Positions 40,307-48,874 are shown, counted from the first letter of the stretch. The stretch is DNA of 64,000 bases from Pelotomaculum sp. (GCA_018435055.1 JAHDOA010000022.1:50040-114039); one strand, 5' to 3'. Notes: a model not told the origin generated them from the letters alone. Numbers and translations are program-made.

Positions 40307-42454
40307 CTATTCAGTGGTGATCAGCCTGGTATAAAGCCCCCCGGCCTGGTATAATTCCTCATGCCGGCCGCGCTCCGCCACCCGGCCTTTATCCATGACG
40401 ATAATTTCATCGCAATCGCGGATGGTGGAAAGCCGGTGGGCGACGATAACGCAGGTGACGCCCCGGTCCTTGATGGCGTTGATTAGTTCATACTCGGTTT
40501 TAGCGTCCAGGGCGGAGGTGGCTTCGTCCAGGATGACAATCCGAGGGTCCTGGGCCAGGACCCGGGCGATTTCGATGCGCTGCCTCTGGCCGCCGGAGAA
40601 ATTCCGGCCCCCTTCCAGGACCGGGCAGTTGTAGCCGCCTTCCCGCTGCATGATTTCCGCGTGCAGTCTGGCGTCACGGGCCGCCAGGACCATTTCAAAA
40701 TCTTCTATGGACTGATCCCACATTTTGATGTTGTTGGCCAGAGTGTCTTCAAATAAAATAATGTCCTGGTCGACTACGGCGACCGAACCGGTAAAAATTT
40801 CCCGGCAAATATCCGCCTGCGGCACGCCGTCAAACTCAATGGCGCCGCTCCACGGCTTATATAAACCTGAAATTAGTTTTGAAAGGGTGGATTTCCCGCA
40901 TCCAGAAGGGCCTACCAGGGCAACGCGCTGGCCGGGTTCAACCGTCAGGTTGAAATTTTCAATCAGGGGCGGGGCCAGCCGTGAATAGCCGAAGGTAACA
41001 TCTCTCATGGTCAGGGAACCGCCCAGTTTTTCATACTCAAGCTCGTCTTCCCCGGCCTGGGGCTGATATTCCACATCGGGCGGGTAATTCATCACATCTT
41101 CGATCCGCTCCATTGAGGAACGCATTTCCTGGACGCTTTGTCCCACCCCGATCAGCGCGTTCATGGGAGCTAAAAACGAAGCCATGAAGCCCTGGAAGGC
41201 CAGCAGCATACCGGCGGTAAAGGCGCCGTTGATAATCAGCGCCACCCCCAGGATCAGCACTGCCAGGTTGGCAATTTGCTGCAGAGCGGCGGGTAACATT
41301 CCCAGGTACTGGTTGAGCAGGGCAAACCTGACCGAGGAGCTGTTGACGGAAGCCTGAAAACCGGCCCAGCGCTCAAAATAGCCGTTTTCAGCGCCGGAGG
41401 CCTTGATTGTTTCAATCATCTCGATGCCGTTCATGGTTGTGGCCGCCAGTTTGCCGCTGTCGCGCATCATCGCCCGGGTGATGTCTACCCGTTTGGCCGA
41501 GATCAGGCGCGCCACCCACATATTGATTAAGGTGGCGGTAAGGCCTACCGCCGTCAGCAGCAGGCTGTATTTAACCATCACCGCCAGGTAAAAGACGAGC
41601 ATGGCCAGGTTTAACAGGACCGGCGCCAGCTGGTTGATCAAGGTTTCGGCGATGGTCTCGTTGGAACTCTGCCGGGCGGCGATGTCACCCACCATCCGCT
41701 GGGAGAAAAACTCCACCGGCAGGCGCAGCACATGCCAGAAAAAAGTGGTGTTGGCCACAATAGCCAGCTTGCCCCGGATTTTTAGCATGTAAAGGGTGTT
41801 GATCACCGACACGGTGATTTGAAAAGCGAGCAGGCCGGTCATGGCCAGGATGAAAGGGTAGAACCAGTCGGGGTTGGCCTGGGTGAGGATGCGGTCCATA
41901 AATACGCGGGAAAAAACCGGTGTAACGACACCCGCCAGCGCGGTCAGGATGCCCGTTAAAATGACAAATAAAAATGGCGCCAGGGTCCCTTTGAGCCGGG
42001 TTTTGGCAAAGGCCGCCATGCTCCTGGGCCGGCCGTCGGCCACAAAATCGTTGGTTCTGGCAAACATCAGGGCAATCCCGGTAAACGACTTATCGAATTC
42101 CTCCAGCGGGACGCGGACCGTCCCCCGCGCCGGGTCGTTGAGTATCGCATAGTCTTTCTTAAAGCCGTTCAAGACCACGAAATGGTTAAAGTTCCAGTGG
42201 ATAATCAGCGGAAACTCCTGCTGCTTGATGTCCTCCACTTCGAGGCGGTAGCCGGACGCTTCAAGGCCGTAGGACCGGGCCGCCAGCAGGATATTCCGGG
42301 CGTTGCTGCCGTCGCGGGATACCCCGCAGGCGCCGCGCACCTGTTCCAGAGGTAGCCATTTGCCGTAAAAGGCCAGGACCATGGCCAGGCAGGCGGCGCC
42401 GCATTCCACGTTTTCCATCTGCATCACTACAGGGACTCTGGCAACCTTTGGCAT
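40307..42454 (-). CDS. NHLM-type peptide export ABC transporter with C39 peptidase
   Basis: This 715-residue protein should cleave double-glycine leaders and export the cores. The C39 peptidase domain (residues 1-135) has the catalytic C18 in VECGAAC, H91 in NHFVVLNG and D107 in NDPARG. The transmembrane domain spans about 160-440. The ABC domain has GPSGCGKST, FSGGQRQR and VILDEATSALD. It is nine bases after the adaptor gene. The precursor genes downstream on the same strand are its evident substrates. Confidence 0.93.
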   Translation of the reverse strand: MPKVARVPVVMQMENVECGAACLAMVLAFYGKWLPLEQVRGACGVSRDGSNARNILLAARSYGLEASGYRLEVEDIKQQEFPLIIHWNFNHFVVLNGFKKDYAILNDPARGTVRVPLEEFDKSFTGIALMFARTNDFVADGRPRSMAAFAKTRLKGTLAPFLFVILTGILTALAGVVTPVFSRVFMDRILTQANPDWFYPFILAMTGLLAFQITVSVINTLYMLKIRGKLAIVANTTFFWHVLRLPVEFFSQRMVGDIAARQSSNETIAETLINQLAPVLLNLAMLVFYLAVMVKYSLLLTAVGLTATLINMWVARLISAKRVDITRAMMRDSGKLAATTMNGIEMIETIKASGAENGYFERWAGFQASVNSSSVRFALLNQYLGMLPAALQQIANLAVLILGVALIINGAFTAGMLLAFQGFMASFLAPMNALIGVGQSVQEMRSSMERIEDVMNYPPDVEYQPQAGEDELEYEKLGGSLTMRDVTFGYSRLAPPLIENFNLTVEPGQRVALVGPSGCGKSTLSKLISGLYKPWSGAIEFDGVPQADICREIFTGSVAVVDQDIILFEDTLANNIKMWDQSIEDFEMVLAARDARLHAEIMQREGGYNCPVLEGGRNFSGGQRQRIEIARVLAQDPRIVILDEATSALDAKTEYELINAIKDRGVTCVIVAHRLSTIRDCDEIIVMDKGRVAERGRHEELYQAGGLYTRLITTE

Positions 42455-42463
42455 AACGTTCCC

Positions 42464-42973
42464 CTATTTTAAAAGAAAATCAATCGGCCTTACGGCATCG
42501 GTGACAATGCTGAGGTCCAACAGGGTCCCCTCGGGAATATCCGATCCGTTTACCGACACAACGACTTTTACCGCAAATCCATTGGTGGCCAGCGCCTGGG
42601 ATAAATAATCACTATGTAAATCAGCGGCGATTTCCGCAACGGACATAGGGACAGGCCCCACAGTGTCAACCTGCCCACTGATTGTTTCCTGCCGCCCGGC
42701 CGGCTGGATTTTTACCCCCTGCCCGGCCTTTACCGCCCCGGCGGCGTCAGTATTTATATAACACAGGGCATTTCCGCCGCTGATTACGCCCCTAGTGTGG
42801 ATACTGGTGGGCAGGCCGCCGGTAAAGCCCCAGAACAAAACGGCGGCCAGCAATATGAACAGCGCCGCCAGGATCATCCAGACGCCTGGGTTGGAAACCT
42901 TTATATAGTCGTTCAGCTGCTCCGGCGAGGACAGGCTGTCCAGGCTGGACTTGCGAAAAAGCGTGTCGCTCAT
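42464..42973 (-). CDS. NHLM-type secretion adaptor (HlyD-like, short)
   Basis: This 169-residue protein begins FRKSSLDSLSSPEQLNDYIK, the conserved start of NHLM secretion proteins, then one membrane helix (about residues 30-52) and a lipoyl/beta-barrel portion (GQVDTVGPVPMS). As I recall, family members are usually longer, with a coiled-coil hairpin; that part is absent here. It is the first gene of the export operon. The ATG follows GGAGGG, and repeat copy 12 lies 18 bases upstream. Confidence 0.85.
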   Translation of the reverse strand: MSDTLFRKSSLDSLSSPEQLNDYIKVSNPGVWMILAALFILLAAVLFWGFTGGLPTSIHTRGVISGGNALCYINTDAAGAVKAGQGVKIQPAGRQETISGQVDTVGPVPMSVAEIAADLHSDYLSQALATNGFAVKVVVSVNGSDIPEGTLLDLSIVTDAVRPIDFLLK

Positions 42974-42990
42974 CTCTTTATCCCTCCAGG

Positions 42991-43019
42991 GGTGTCAAGG
43001 GGACGGGGTTGTTGACAAC
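42991..43019 (+). repeat. REP palindrome, copy 12 (G orientation)
   Basis: GGTGTCA and TGACAAC ends flank AGGGGACGGGGTTGT. It lies in the leader region of the export operon. Confidence 0.9.
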
Positions 43020-43185
43020 CTTCCCAGCTTCAACCACCGTTTTTACCTTCACGCAAAATATTTCTATAAAAAACCACAAGATCCTTTTGTTTGTGACAAT
43101 TTCTCGAAAAGAAGAAGGAATATTTACTCCAAAGGTTGAGGCTTTAAAAAGACACATTGGCAGTTATACTGCCCCACAGTAAGTC

Positions 43186-43253
43186 ATCCCGCCAGTTGAA
43201 CCCCGTCAGGCGCCCGGGCTGCTTCGGCATTGCCCCGTCCTATAACCTGGCCT
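43186..43253 (-). ncRNA. Candidate structured RNA or mobile RNA element, copy 1
   Basis: On the minus strand a GCCAG/CTGGC stem encloses GGGGCAATGC, a small TGC-CGAA-GCA hairpin and CCCGGGCGCCTGACGGGGTTC. The same order of elements is found at the right edge of the window. The end is followed by GGGATGA and a GGCAGT-ATA-ACTGCC hairpin. It may be a HEARO-like RNA (the guide-RNA class of IscB elements), but that match is from memory. The rest of the 42974-43529 gap holds repeat 12 and the hairpin at 43361. Confidence 0.4.
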
Positions 43254-43360
43254 CTTGCGGAAAAAACCTGGTTTTATTTTTTTCTACGAATAAACGCCAG
43301 ATCCTGCATATTATTACTAGTGAAAAAAGCAGTGGATCCTCGCTGTCTTGCATAAAAAAT

Positions 43361-43385
43361 ACCCCGTTTGCGCGGGGATAACCGC
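43361..43385 (-). terminator. CCCCG/CGGGG hairpin, possible terminator or orphan CRISPR-like repeat
   Basis: TACCCCGTTTGCGCGGGGAT forms a hairpin followed on the minus strand by TATTTTTT. It looks like a minus-strand terminator, but no minus-strand gene precedes it. It also resembles type I-E CRISPR repeats, ending in AACCG. No second copy occurs at repeat-plus-spacer distance on either side. Confidence 0.35.
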
Positions 43386-43529
43386 CTGGCTTGAGGCAAG
43401 GCCCGCACCGTTATACGTAAAAAATATTTTTCCCATACGGTGGTAAAAGAGGATATCCATTATTAATAGGGAAAATTGTACCTCGATGATTAATACCGGG
43501 CAGGCGTTACCTTTAAGGGGAGAGGCAGT

Positions 43530-45074
43530 TTGCGCAGAAGGATGATAGTCATAGGGGCAATTATTACCATTGTCCTCGCGCTGGCCGGATGCGGTGAAAG
43601 GCATGTCGGTAACCAGGATCCTGGAGAAATGACGCTCGACTATCTGGAAGATAAGCGGATTGGGATTTTGACCGGATCGGCAGGCGACATTGCCGCCCGG
43701 CAGAGGTTTCCCCGGGCGCAAATATTCGATCATGATAATATTATAAACGCTACGTCCGCACTGCGGAGCAACAAAATCGACGCCGTTGTCTATGAGCGCG
43801 CGGCTCTGCAGGAGATTGCCGGAAAAAACCCGGACCTGGCCGTGCTGGAGGCGCCCGTACAGTTTGTCGATGTGGCTATTGCCATAAAAAAAGGCAATCC
43901 GCTGTTGTTGAAAGCGGTGAATCAGGTAATAGACGATCTGGAGAGCGACGGTATCCTGGACGATATGAAAAAACGCTGGTTTGTAGACGGCGCTTTGCCG
44001 GCCATGCCTGAATTTGACCCGCCTTCCTCCCGGGAAACCCTGCAGGTGGGCACTGAAGCCCTGATGCCTCCCTTTGAATTTGTTGATCAGGGTAACCAAA
44101 TTAGTGGTTTTGATATGGAACTGACCGCACGTATCGGCCAGGCTCTGGGGAAAAAAGTGGTTGTTTCCAATATGAATTTTCCAGCCCTGATCCCTTCCCT
44201 GCAGTCGGGCAAGATCGACCTGGCCATTTCCTGTTTCAATGTCACTGAAGAACGCAAGAAAAGCGTGGATTTCTCCAGGCCCTACCATGCCGGAGACATC
44301 GCCGCGATGGTCAGAAAACCCGCAGAGGGCCTGCTGCCCGGAGACATCTGCAATAACCTGAAAACCAGTTTCCACAACAATATCATTAAGGAACAGCGCT
44401 ATTTGCTGATTGCCGGCGGCCTGAAAATAACGGCGGTAATATCAGTGTTTTCGGTGCTGCTGGGTACCCTGCTGGGAGCGTTGATCTGCCTGGCGCGCAT
44501 GTCTAAAAACCGTATTCTCGGCGCCGCCGCCCGGGTTTACATTTCCATTCTGCGAGGAGTCCCGCTGTTGGTGCTGCTGATGCTGATCTTCTACGTGGTA
44601 TTCGCCTCGGTAAACATCAACCCGGTAACGGTGGCTGTGATTGCTTTCGGTATGAATTTTGCCGCCTATGTTTCGGAAATGTTTCGCGCCGCCATTGAAA
44701 GTATTGATAAAGGGCAAAAGGAAGCCGGCATCGCCGCCGGTTTTACAGCCTGTCAGACCTTTTTCTACATTATCATGCCCCAGGCGGCGCGCCGGGTGCT
44801 GCCCGTCTATAAAGGCGAATTTATTTCCCTGGTCAAAATGACCTCGGTAGTCGGCTACATCGCCGTTCAAGACTTGACCAAAGCCGGCGACATTATCCGC
44901 AGCCGCACCTTTGACGCCTTCTTCCCACTGGTGATGGTGGCGCTGCTTTACTTTGTCATATCGTGGATGCTGGCCATGGCTTTAAACTTTGCCGGCTCTA
45001 AAACCGATCCGCAAAGAAACCGCCGCAGGGGAGTGTCAATGGTGTCAAGGGTGTCAAGGGGACGGGGTTGTTGA
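43530..45074 (+). CDS. Fusion of circularly permuted substrate-binding protein and amino-acid permease
   Basis: This 514-residue protein is a lipoprotein (lipobox ALAGC) with the permuted SBP_bac_3 order: LEDKRIGILTGSAG to DGILDDMKKRWF first, then FDMELTARIGQALGKKV and VTEERKKSVDFSRPY. From about residue 290 it is a HisM/GlnP-type permease (EAGIAAGFTACQTFFYIIMP). It matches the separate pair at 33328-34870. No ATPase gene accompanies it, so it may use the one at 32252. Start TTG after GGGGAGAGG. The last dozen codons come from repeat copy 13. Confidence 0.88.
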   Translation: MRRRMIVIGAIITIVLALAGCGERHVGNQDPGEMTLDYLEDKRIGILTGSAGDIAARQRFPRAQIFDHDNIINATSALRSNKIDAVVYERAALQEIAGKNPDLAVLEAPVQFVDVAIAIKKGNPLLLKAVNQVIDDLESDGILDDMKKRWFVDGALPAMPEFDPPSSRETLQVGTEALMPPFEFVDQGNQISGFDMELTARIGQALGKKVVVSNMNFPALIPSLQSGKIDLAISCFNVTEERKKSVDFSRPYHAGDIAAMVRKPAEGLLPGDICNNLKTSFHNNIIKEQRYLLIAGGLKITAVISVFSVLLGTLLGALICLARMSKNRILGAAARVYISILRGVPLLVLLMLIFYVVFASVNINPVTVAVIAFGMNFAAYVSEMFRAAIESIDKGQKEAGIAAGFTACQTFFYIIMPQAARRVLPVYKGEFISLVKMTSVVGYIAVQDLTKAGDIIRSRTFDAFFPLVMVALLYFVISWMLAMALNFAGSKTDPQRNRRRGVSMVSRVSRGRGC

Positions 45075-45078
45075 CAAC
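45050..45078 (+). repeat. REP palindrome, copy 13 (G orientation)
   Basis: GGTGTCA and TGACAAC ends flank AGGGGACGGGGTTGT, preceded by two extra GTGTCAA units. It encodes the C-terminus and stop of the fusion gene. Confidence 0.9.
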
Positions 45079-45310
45079 CTTTTCGGGCCAAATGTTGCCG
45101 GCTGTGGGGTTAGTGTTAATTAATACGAAACACCAATGCAACCCCCAATAGCCACAATTTATCTCTCTGTGCCGGCGCCCGGCTAGAACGAAGCGCCAGG
45201 GCAATAGGCGGATAATACATTAGTTAAAGGAGGCAACAGGCAGGACATCAACAAAGCAGGAATTGGTCAGGTACTTCGATAATACACAGTTAAAGGAGTG
45301 GCATACGCAA

Positions 45311-46096
45311 ATGTTTAAGAAAACTCGCAGCGTTGTAGTAGTAGTAGTTTTACTACTCTTTTCCGTAATTATTTACGGCTGCGGCGCTAGGGACAAGATC
45401 ACGTCGACAGGCCAGTTGAATGGTAAGCAATTCGCGGTCCCAACAGGTACTGTTGCTGATCAACTTGTACTGTCAAAATTTCCCCAGGCCAAATTTCAAT
45501 ACTATAATACGGTGCTTGACTGCTGTATGGCGGTAAAAGCCGGCAAGGCGGATGCGGCTGCTTACGATGAACCCATTCTAAAAAATATTGCCGCCAAAAA
45601 CCCGGGCCTGGCGGTTTTACCCGAGATGATCACTGTTGATAATTATGGTTTTGCAGTGGCGCCCGATAACCAGGAGCTGAAAACGGCAATAGATGATGTA
45701 GTTAGAGAACTCAAGGCCAATGGGACCTATGACCAGATGATGACCCGCTGGTTTCCCCAAAGCGGCAGTCCGGACCATATGCCGGCAATCAAATTGGACG
45801 GCGGTCGGGGGGTATTAAAGCTGGGTACGGCGGCTGTGACAGAACCCTTTTCATTTGTCGACGGCAGCCAGAAAGTCGTGGGGTTTGATATTGAACTGGC
45901 CAGCTATGTGGCCCAAAAGCTGGGTATGAAGCTGGAAGTCGTGAACATGGATTTCGGTGCGATGATCCCGTCTTTAACAGCTGGTAAGGTAGACATGATC
46001 GGCGCCTGTATTACAATTACAGATGAACGGGCCCAAAAGGTACTGTTCTCGGAACCTTATTACCAGGGCGGTATTGCCGCTTTAGTAAAACAGTAG
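45311..46096 (+). CDS. Circularly permuted substrate-binding lipoprotein
   Basis: The ATG at 45311 (AAAGGAG upstream) starts a 261-residue lipoprotein with lipobox IIYGC. It has the same exchanged order as its two relatives: LNGKQFAVPTGTVAD to NGTYDQMMTRWFP first, then FDIELASYVAQKLGMKL and ITDERAQKVLFSEPY. Here the gene ends without a permease. A four-residue V repeat in its signal sequence comes from a GTA run. It could serve the neighbouring fusion permease as a second binding protein. Confidence 0.87.
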   Translation: MFKKTRSVVVVVVLLLFSVIIYGCGARDKITSTGQLNGKQFAVPTGTVADQLVLSKFPQAKFQYYNTVLDCCMAVKAGKADAAAYDEPILKNIAAKNPGLAVLPEMITVDNYGFAVAPDNQELKTAIDDVVRELKANGTYDQMMTRWFPQSGSPDHMPAIKLDGGRGVLKLGTAAVTEPFSFVDGSQKVVGFDIELASYVAQKLGMKLEVVNMDFGAMIPSLTAGKVDMIGACITITDERAQKVLFSEPYYQGGIAALVKQ

Positions 46097-46201
46097 TGTC
46101 TATTCAGGGTCCATTTTTTTCGTAAGGGTCTTTGTATTTATCGTCACGAGGAGCGCTGCAATTAAAGGATAAGTTATTTATTAACCAGTGGGGGAGCAAA
46201 A

Positions 46202-46230
46202 GGTGTCAACAACCCCGTCCCCTTGACACC
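46202..46230 (-). repeat. REP palindrome, copy 14 (C orientation)
   Basis: GGTGTCA and TGACACC arms flank ACAACCCCGTCCCCT, in the gap between the binding-protein gene and the diguanylate cyclase gene. Confidence 0.9.
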
Positions 46231-46267
46231 CCCTGATTTTTTATAGTTTTATGGAGATGAACCTGTA

Positions 46268-47839
46268 ATGGGAGTGGAAAATGCGGTTTATATTATTGCG
46301 TTGTTTATTGCCGGTGTCATAACCGGCGCTCTAGCCCTGCATGCCAGCCGTGGGTGCGCCAAAACCGGCGTGAGGGCTTTTATGTGTCTTATGGCGGCAA
46401 TAGCTGTCTATTCGCTGGGATATGCCTTTGAGTTATCCAGCACAACGCTAACAGAAATGCTGTTTTGGTCGAAAATTGAATACATCGGCATTTCGGTTTT
46501 ACCCGCTTTTTGGATTATCATGGCGGTCCAGTATGTCGGGAAGGACAGGTGGTTAACCCGTCCTGTTGTATTCGCTCTATTCGTTATACCGGCGATTACT
46601 TTTATCTTGCACTGCACCGACAGTTATCATCATCTGTACTACAGCGCCGCAAGTGTTAATACTGATGGGCCATTTCCGCTCTTATCCATTACGAAAGGGC
46701 CTTTTTATTGGGTCCACACGTCTTATATCAACCTTTCACTTTTATGCGGAAATATCCTGTTTTTACAGAAGCGGTTGCAGACAGCTACGGTGTTTCGCCG
46801 GCAGATAACTGTTATGCTAACAGGTTCGCTAATACCGTGGGCTGTTTTTATTATTTATCTATCCGGTAAAGGTCCCCGGGATTTGGATCTGGTTCCTTTT
46901 GGATTTGCGTTTGCCGGGTTGATATTTGCATGGGGGTTGTTCAGGTATGGGTTGTTTGATCTGGCGCCGATCGCGCGTGATTTTGTGTTCGAAGGTATGC
47001 GCGACGGTGTTATGGTGTTGGACGAGCAGAACAGGATTATAGACTTTAATCCTGCCGCCCAAAAAATAGTGCAGAATTTGTCAGTTAATGACATTGGAAA
47101 TTCTGCGGAAGAAGTATTAAAACACTACCCGGAATTGGAAAACAAGATTTCTTCAAACGAGTTCGGGCAGGCCGAATTAAAAATAACACAAGGGGGGCAG
47201 TTGTCATATTATAATTTCCGTCTCTGGCCGGTGAAGAACCGGCGAAACCGGTTAATAGGAAAAACGGTTGTATTAACTAATACCACTGAACAGGTACTTT
47301 TACTTGACAAAATGCGCATACTTGCGAACTTTGACAACCTTACGAAGATATTTAACAGAAGTTATTTTCTGGAACTCAGCCAGGAGGAGCTTTCCCGCGC
47401 CAAACGATATCAACTGCCTGTATCAATCATTATCATGGACATTGACCATTTCAAGTGGGTTAACGACACATATGGGCATAAAGCCGGTGATTTGGCGCTC
47501 CAGACCGTTGCCGGTGTGTGCAAGGAAGCCTTGCGCGCGAATGATCTTTTTGGTCGTTATGGAGGTGAGGAGTTTGTCGTATTTCTGCCGGTAACATCTC
47601 CAGAAATGGCTCTTAGTGTAGCTGAGCGCCTGCGCAAAAATGTATCTTGTTCACCAGTGCTCCTTGATAATTATAAGATAAACGTAACGGCGAGCTTTGG
47701 TGTTTTCGGCGTGGAAAATGCTGAAGGTGTAGAACTCGATGATTTACTTAAAAACGCCGACCATGCCTTATATAAAGCCAAGAGTTTGGGACGTAACTGT
47801 GTGATGCTTGCAGGGGTGTCAACAACCCCGTCCCCCTGA
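46268..47839 (+). CDS. Membrane diguanylate cyclase with 7TM sensor and PAS domain
   Basis: This 523-residue protein has an N-terminal seven-helix region of the 7TMR-HisK_N type (about residues 5-230), a PAS domain (about 240-340) and a GGDEF domain. The active-site motif is GGEEF (432-436). The inhibitory site RxxD is present as RAND (423-426), so product feedback is likely. It should make c-di-GMP. The last residues (GVSTTPSP) and the stop come from repeat copy 15, beyond the natural end of the domain. Confidence 0.93.
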   Translation: MGVENAVYIIALFIAGVITGALALHASRGCAKTGVRAFMCLMAAIAVYSLGYAFELSSTTLTEMLFWSKIEYIGISVLPAFWIIMAVQYVGKDRWLTRPVVFALFVIPAITFILHCTDSYHHLYYSAASVNTDGPFPLLSITKGPFYWVHTSYINLSLLCGNILFLQKRLQTATVFRRQITVMLTGSLIPWAVFIIYLSGKGPRDLDLVPFGFAFAGLIFAWGLFRYGLFDLAPIARDFVFEGMRDGVMVLDEQNRIIDFNPAAQKIVQNLSVNDIGNSAEEVLKHYPELENKISSNEFGQAELKITQGGQLSYYNFRLWPVKNRRNRLIGKTVVLTNTTEQVLLLDKMRILANFDNLTKIFNRSYFLELSQEELSRAKRYQLPVSIIIMDIDHFKWVNDTYGHKAGDLALQTVAGVCKEALRANDLFGRYGGEEFVVFLPVTSPEMALSVAERLRKNVSCSPVLLDNYKINVTASFGVFGVENAEGVELDDLLKNADHALYKAKSLGRNCVMLAGVSTTPSP

Positions 47840-47843
47840 CACC
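47815..47843 (-). repeat. REP palindrome, copy 15 (C orientation)
   Basis: GGTGTCA and TGACACC arms flank ACAACCCCGTCCCCC. It forms the 3' end and stop codon of the diguanylate cyclase gene. Confidence 0.92.
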
Positions 47844-47851
47844 CCTGTGCC

Positions 47852-48316
47852 TCATTTGCCATACCCCAGTATACCCATAATCAGGGCCATCATACCGGCG
47901 GCGATGAGGGGCCCCACGGGCACGCCCCGGAAGAATGCTACGCCCACGATGGTGCCCACCATAAGACCTACCATCACCTGGGGCTGTGAGGTTAGGAAAC
48001 CAACTCCCCGCCCCCCTAGATAGGCTACAAAAATACCCATGGCAAGGGCTACCAGTCCGGTGGGGCTGGCCAGGATTTTACATAGTTCAGACCAGCCAAT
48101 CCCTCCGCTGGCAAAGGGGATTAATATAGCCAGGGTGATAAAGCCGATACCTACATTGATGGCGTTATTTTCCAATATGGGAAACAATACCTCGCCGTGC
48201 AGCAGACGCAGCGCCAATAGCGCCCCCGCAGCGGCTGCCACCACATAGTTTTTTCCTGCAATGCCCAGTAAAATAATGACCAGAAGCATAATACCGGCTT
48301 GTCCCCATGATGCCAA
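47852..48316 (-). CDS. DUF441 family membrane protein
   Basis: I place the start at TTG 48316, with GGGGGT upstream, giving 154 residues, the normal size for DUF441 (YeaL) proteins. Four hydrophobic segments are present, with NNAINVGIGFITLAILIPFA and LGGRGVGFLTSQPQVMVGL as family marks. The function is unknown. It follows a MoaE-like gene on the same strand with a gap of about 90 bases. Confidence 0.85.
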   Translation of the reverse strand: MASWGQAGIMLLVIILLGIAGKNYVVAAAAGALLALRLLHGEVLFPILENNAINVGIGFITLAILIPFASGGIGWSELCKILASPTGLVALAMGIFVAYLGGRGVGFLTSQPQVMVGLMVGTIVGVAFFRGVPVGPLIAAGMMALIMGILGYGK

Positions 48317-48405
48317 AGAACTACCCCCTATCGAAATCCCGTGCTTCCCTGAATCAGCAACGGCTGCTTTGTCCCGACCCGGCATACCACGTAACAACGT
48401 GCATT

Positions 48406-48807
48406 TTATGCTTTTCGTTCTATTTCCACGACACATTCGGTTTTGATTTTTTCGACCAGAAACCTCAGCGCATCTACAACATTGGGTCTGATATCGCCAC
48501 CTATTAGTACATACATGATGTCATCTCCGACCCCAAGACGCCCTTCGTTGAGCCAGGCCTTTACATAGAAAATACCATCCATCTTGTAGGTTTCCGCAAT
48601 TGCTTCATCAACTTTAACTGCATCATAAGAAAATTCCATTCCTTTTACCAGGGAACCATCATCAAGCCCTTGGCGAACCTTTGCTTTAGGTGTTTGTCGT
48701 ACAACACCATTATGAACTAAAAACATTCCAATATTTGGAGCATTAGGATCCGCTTTTGCTTCTTTAAGCCATTCATCGATCGATGGTAATGTTTTTTTAT
48801 TAATCAT
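48406..48807 (-). CDS. MoaE-like molybdopterin synthase large-subunit family protein
   Basis: This 133-residue protein resembles the clostridial branch of MoaE-like proteins: FLVHNGVVRQTPKAKVRQG, then FYVKAWLNEGRLGVGDDIMY and VGGDIRPNVVDALRFLVEKI. MoaE with MoaD inserts sulfur into precursor Z. No other molybdenum-cofactor gene is near, so its role here is uncertain. A good ribosome-binding site (AAAGGAG) precedes the ATG. Confidence 0.7.
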   Translation of the reverse strand: MINKKTLPSIDEWLKEAKADPNAPNIGMFLVHNGVVRQTPKAKVRQGLDDGSLVKGMEFSYDAVKVDEAIAETYKMDGIFYVKAWLNEGRLGVGDDIMYVLIGGDIRPNVVDALRFLVEKIKTECVVEIERKA

Positions 48808-48845
48808 AGACTAATAGCTCCTTTCTAACAAGGTGTCAGGGGCAA

Positions 48846-48874
48846 GGTGTCAGGGGGACGGGGTTGTTGACAAC
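48846..48874 (+). repeat. REP palindrome, copy 16 (G orientation)
   Basis: GGTGTCA and TGACAAC ends flank GGGGGACGGGGTTGT. It lies in the divergent region upstream of the MoaE-like and azoreductase genes. Confidence 0.92.

Noticed and set aside
43317..44375. Minus-strand frame of 352 codons
   Set aside because: It is antisense to the binding-protein/permease fusion, whose domains, lipobox and start site are convincing; the reverse frame has no recognisable domain.
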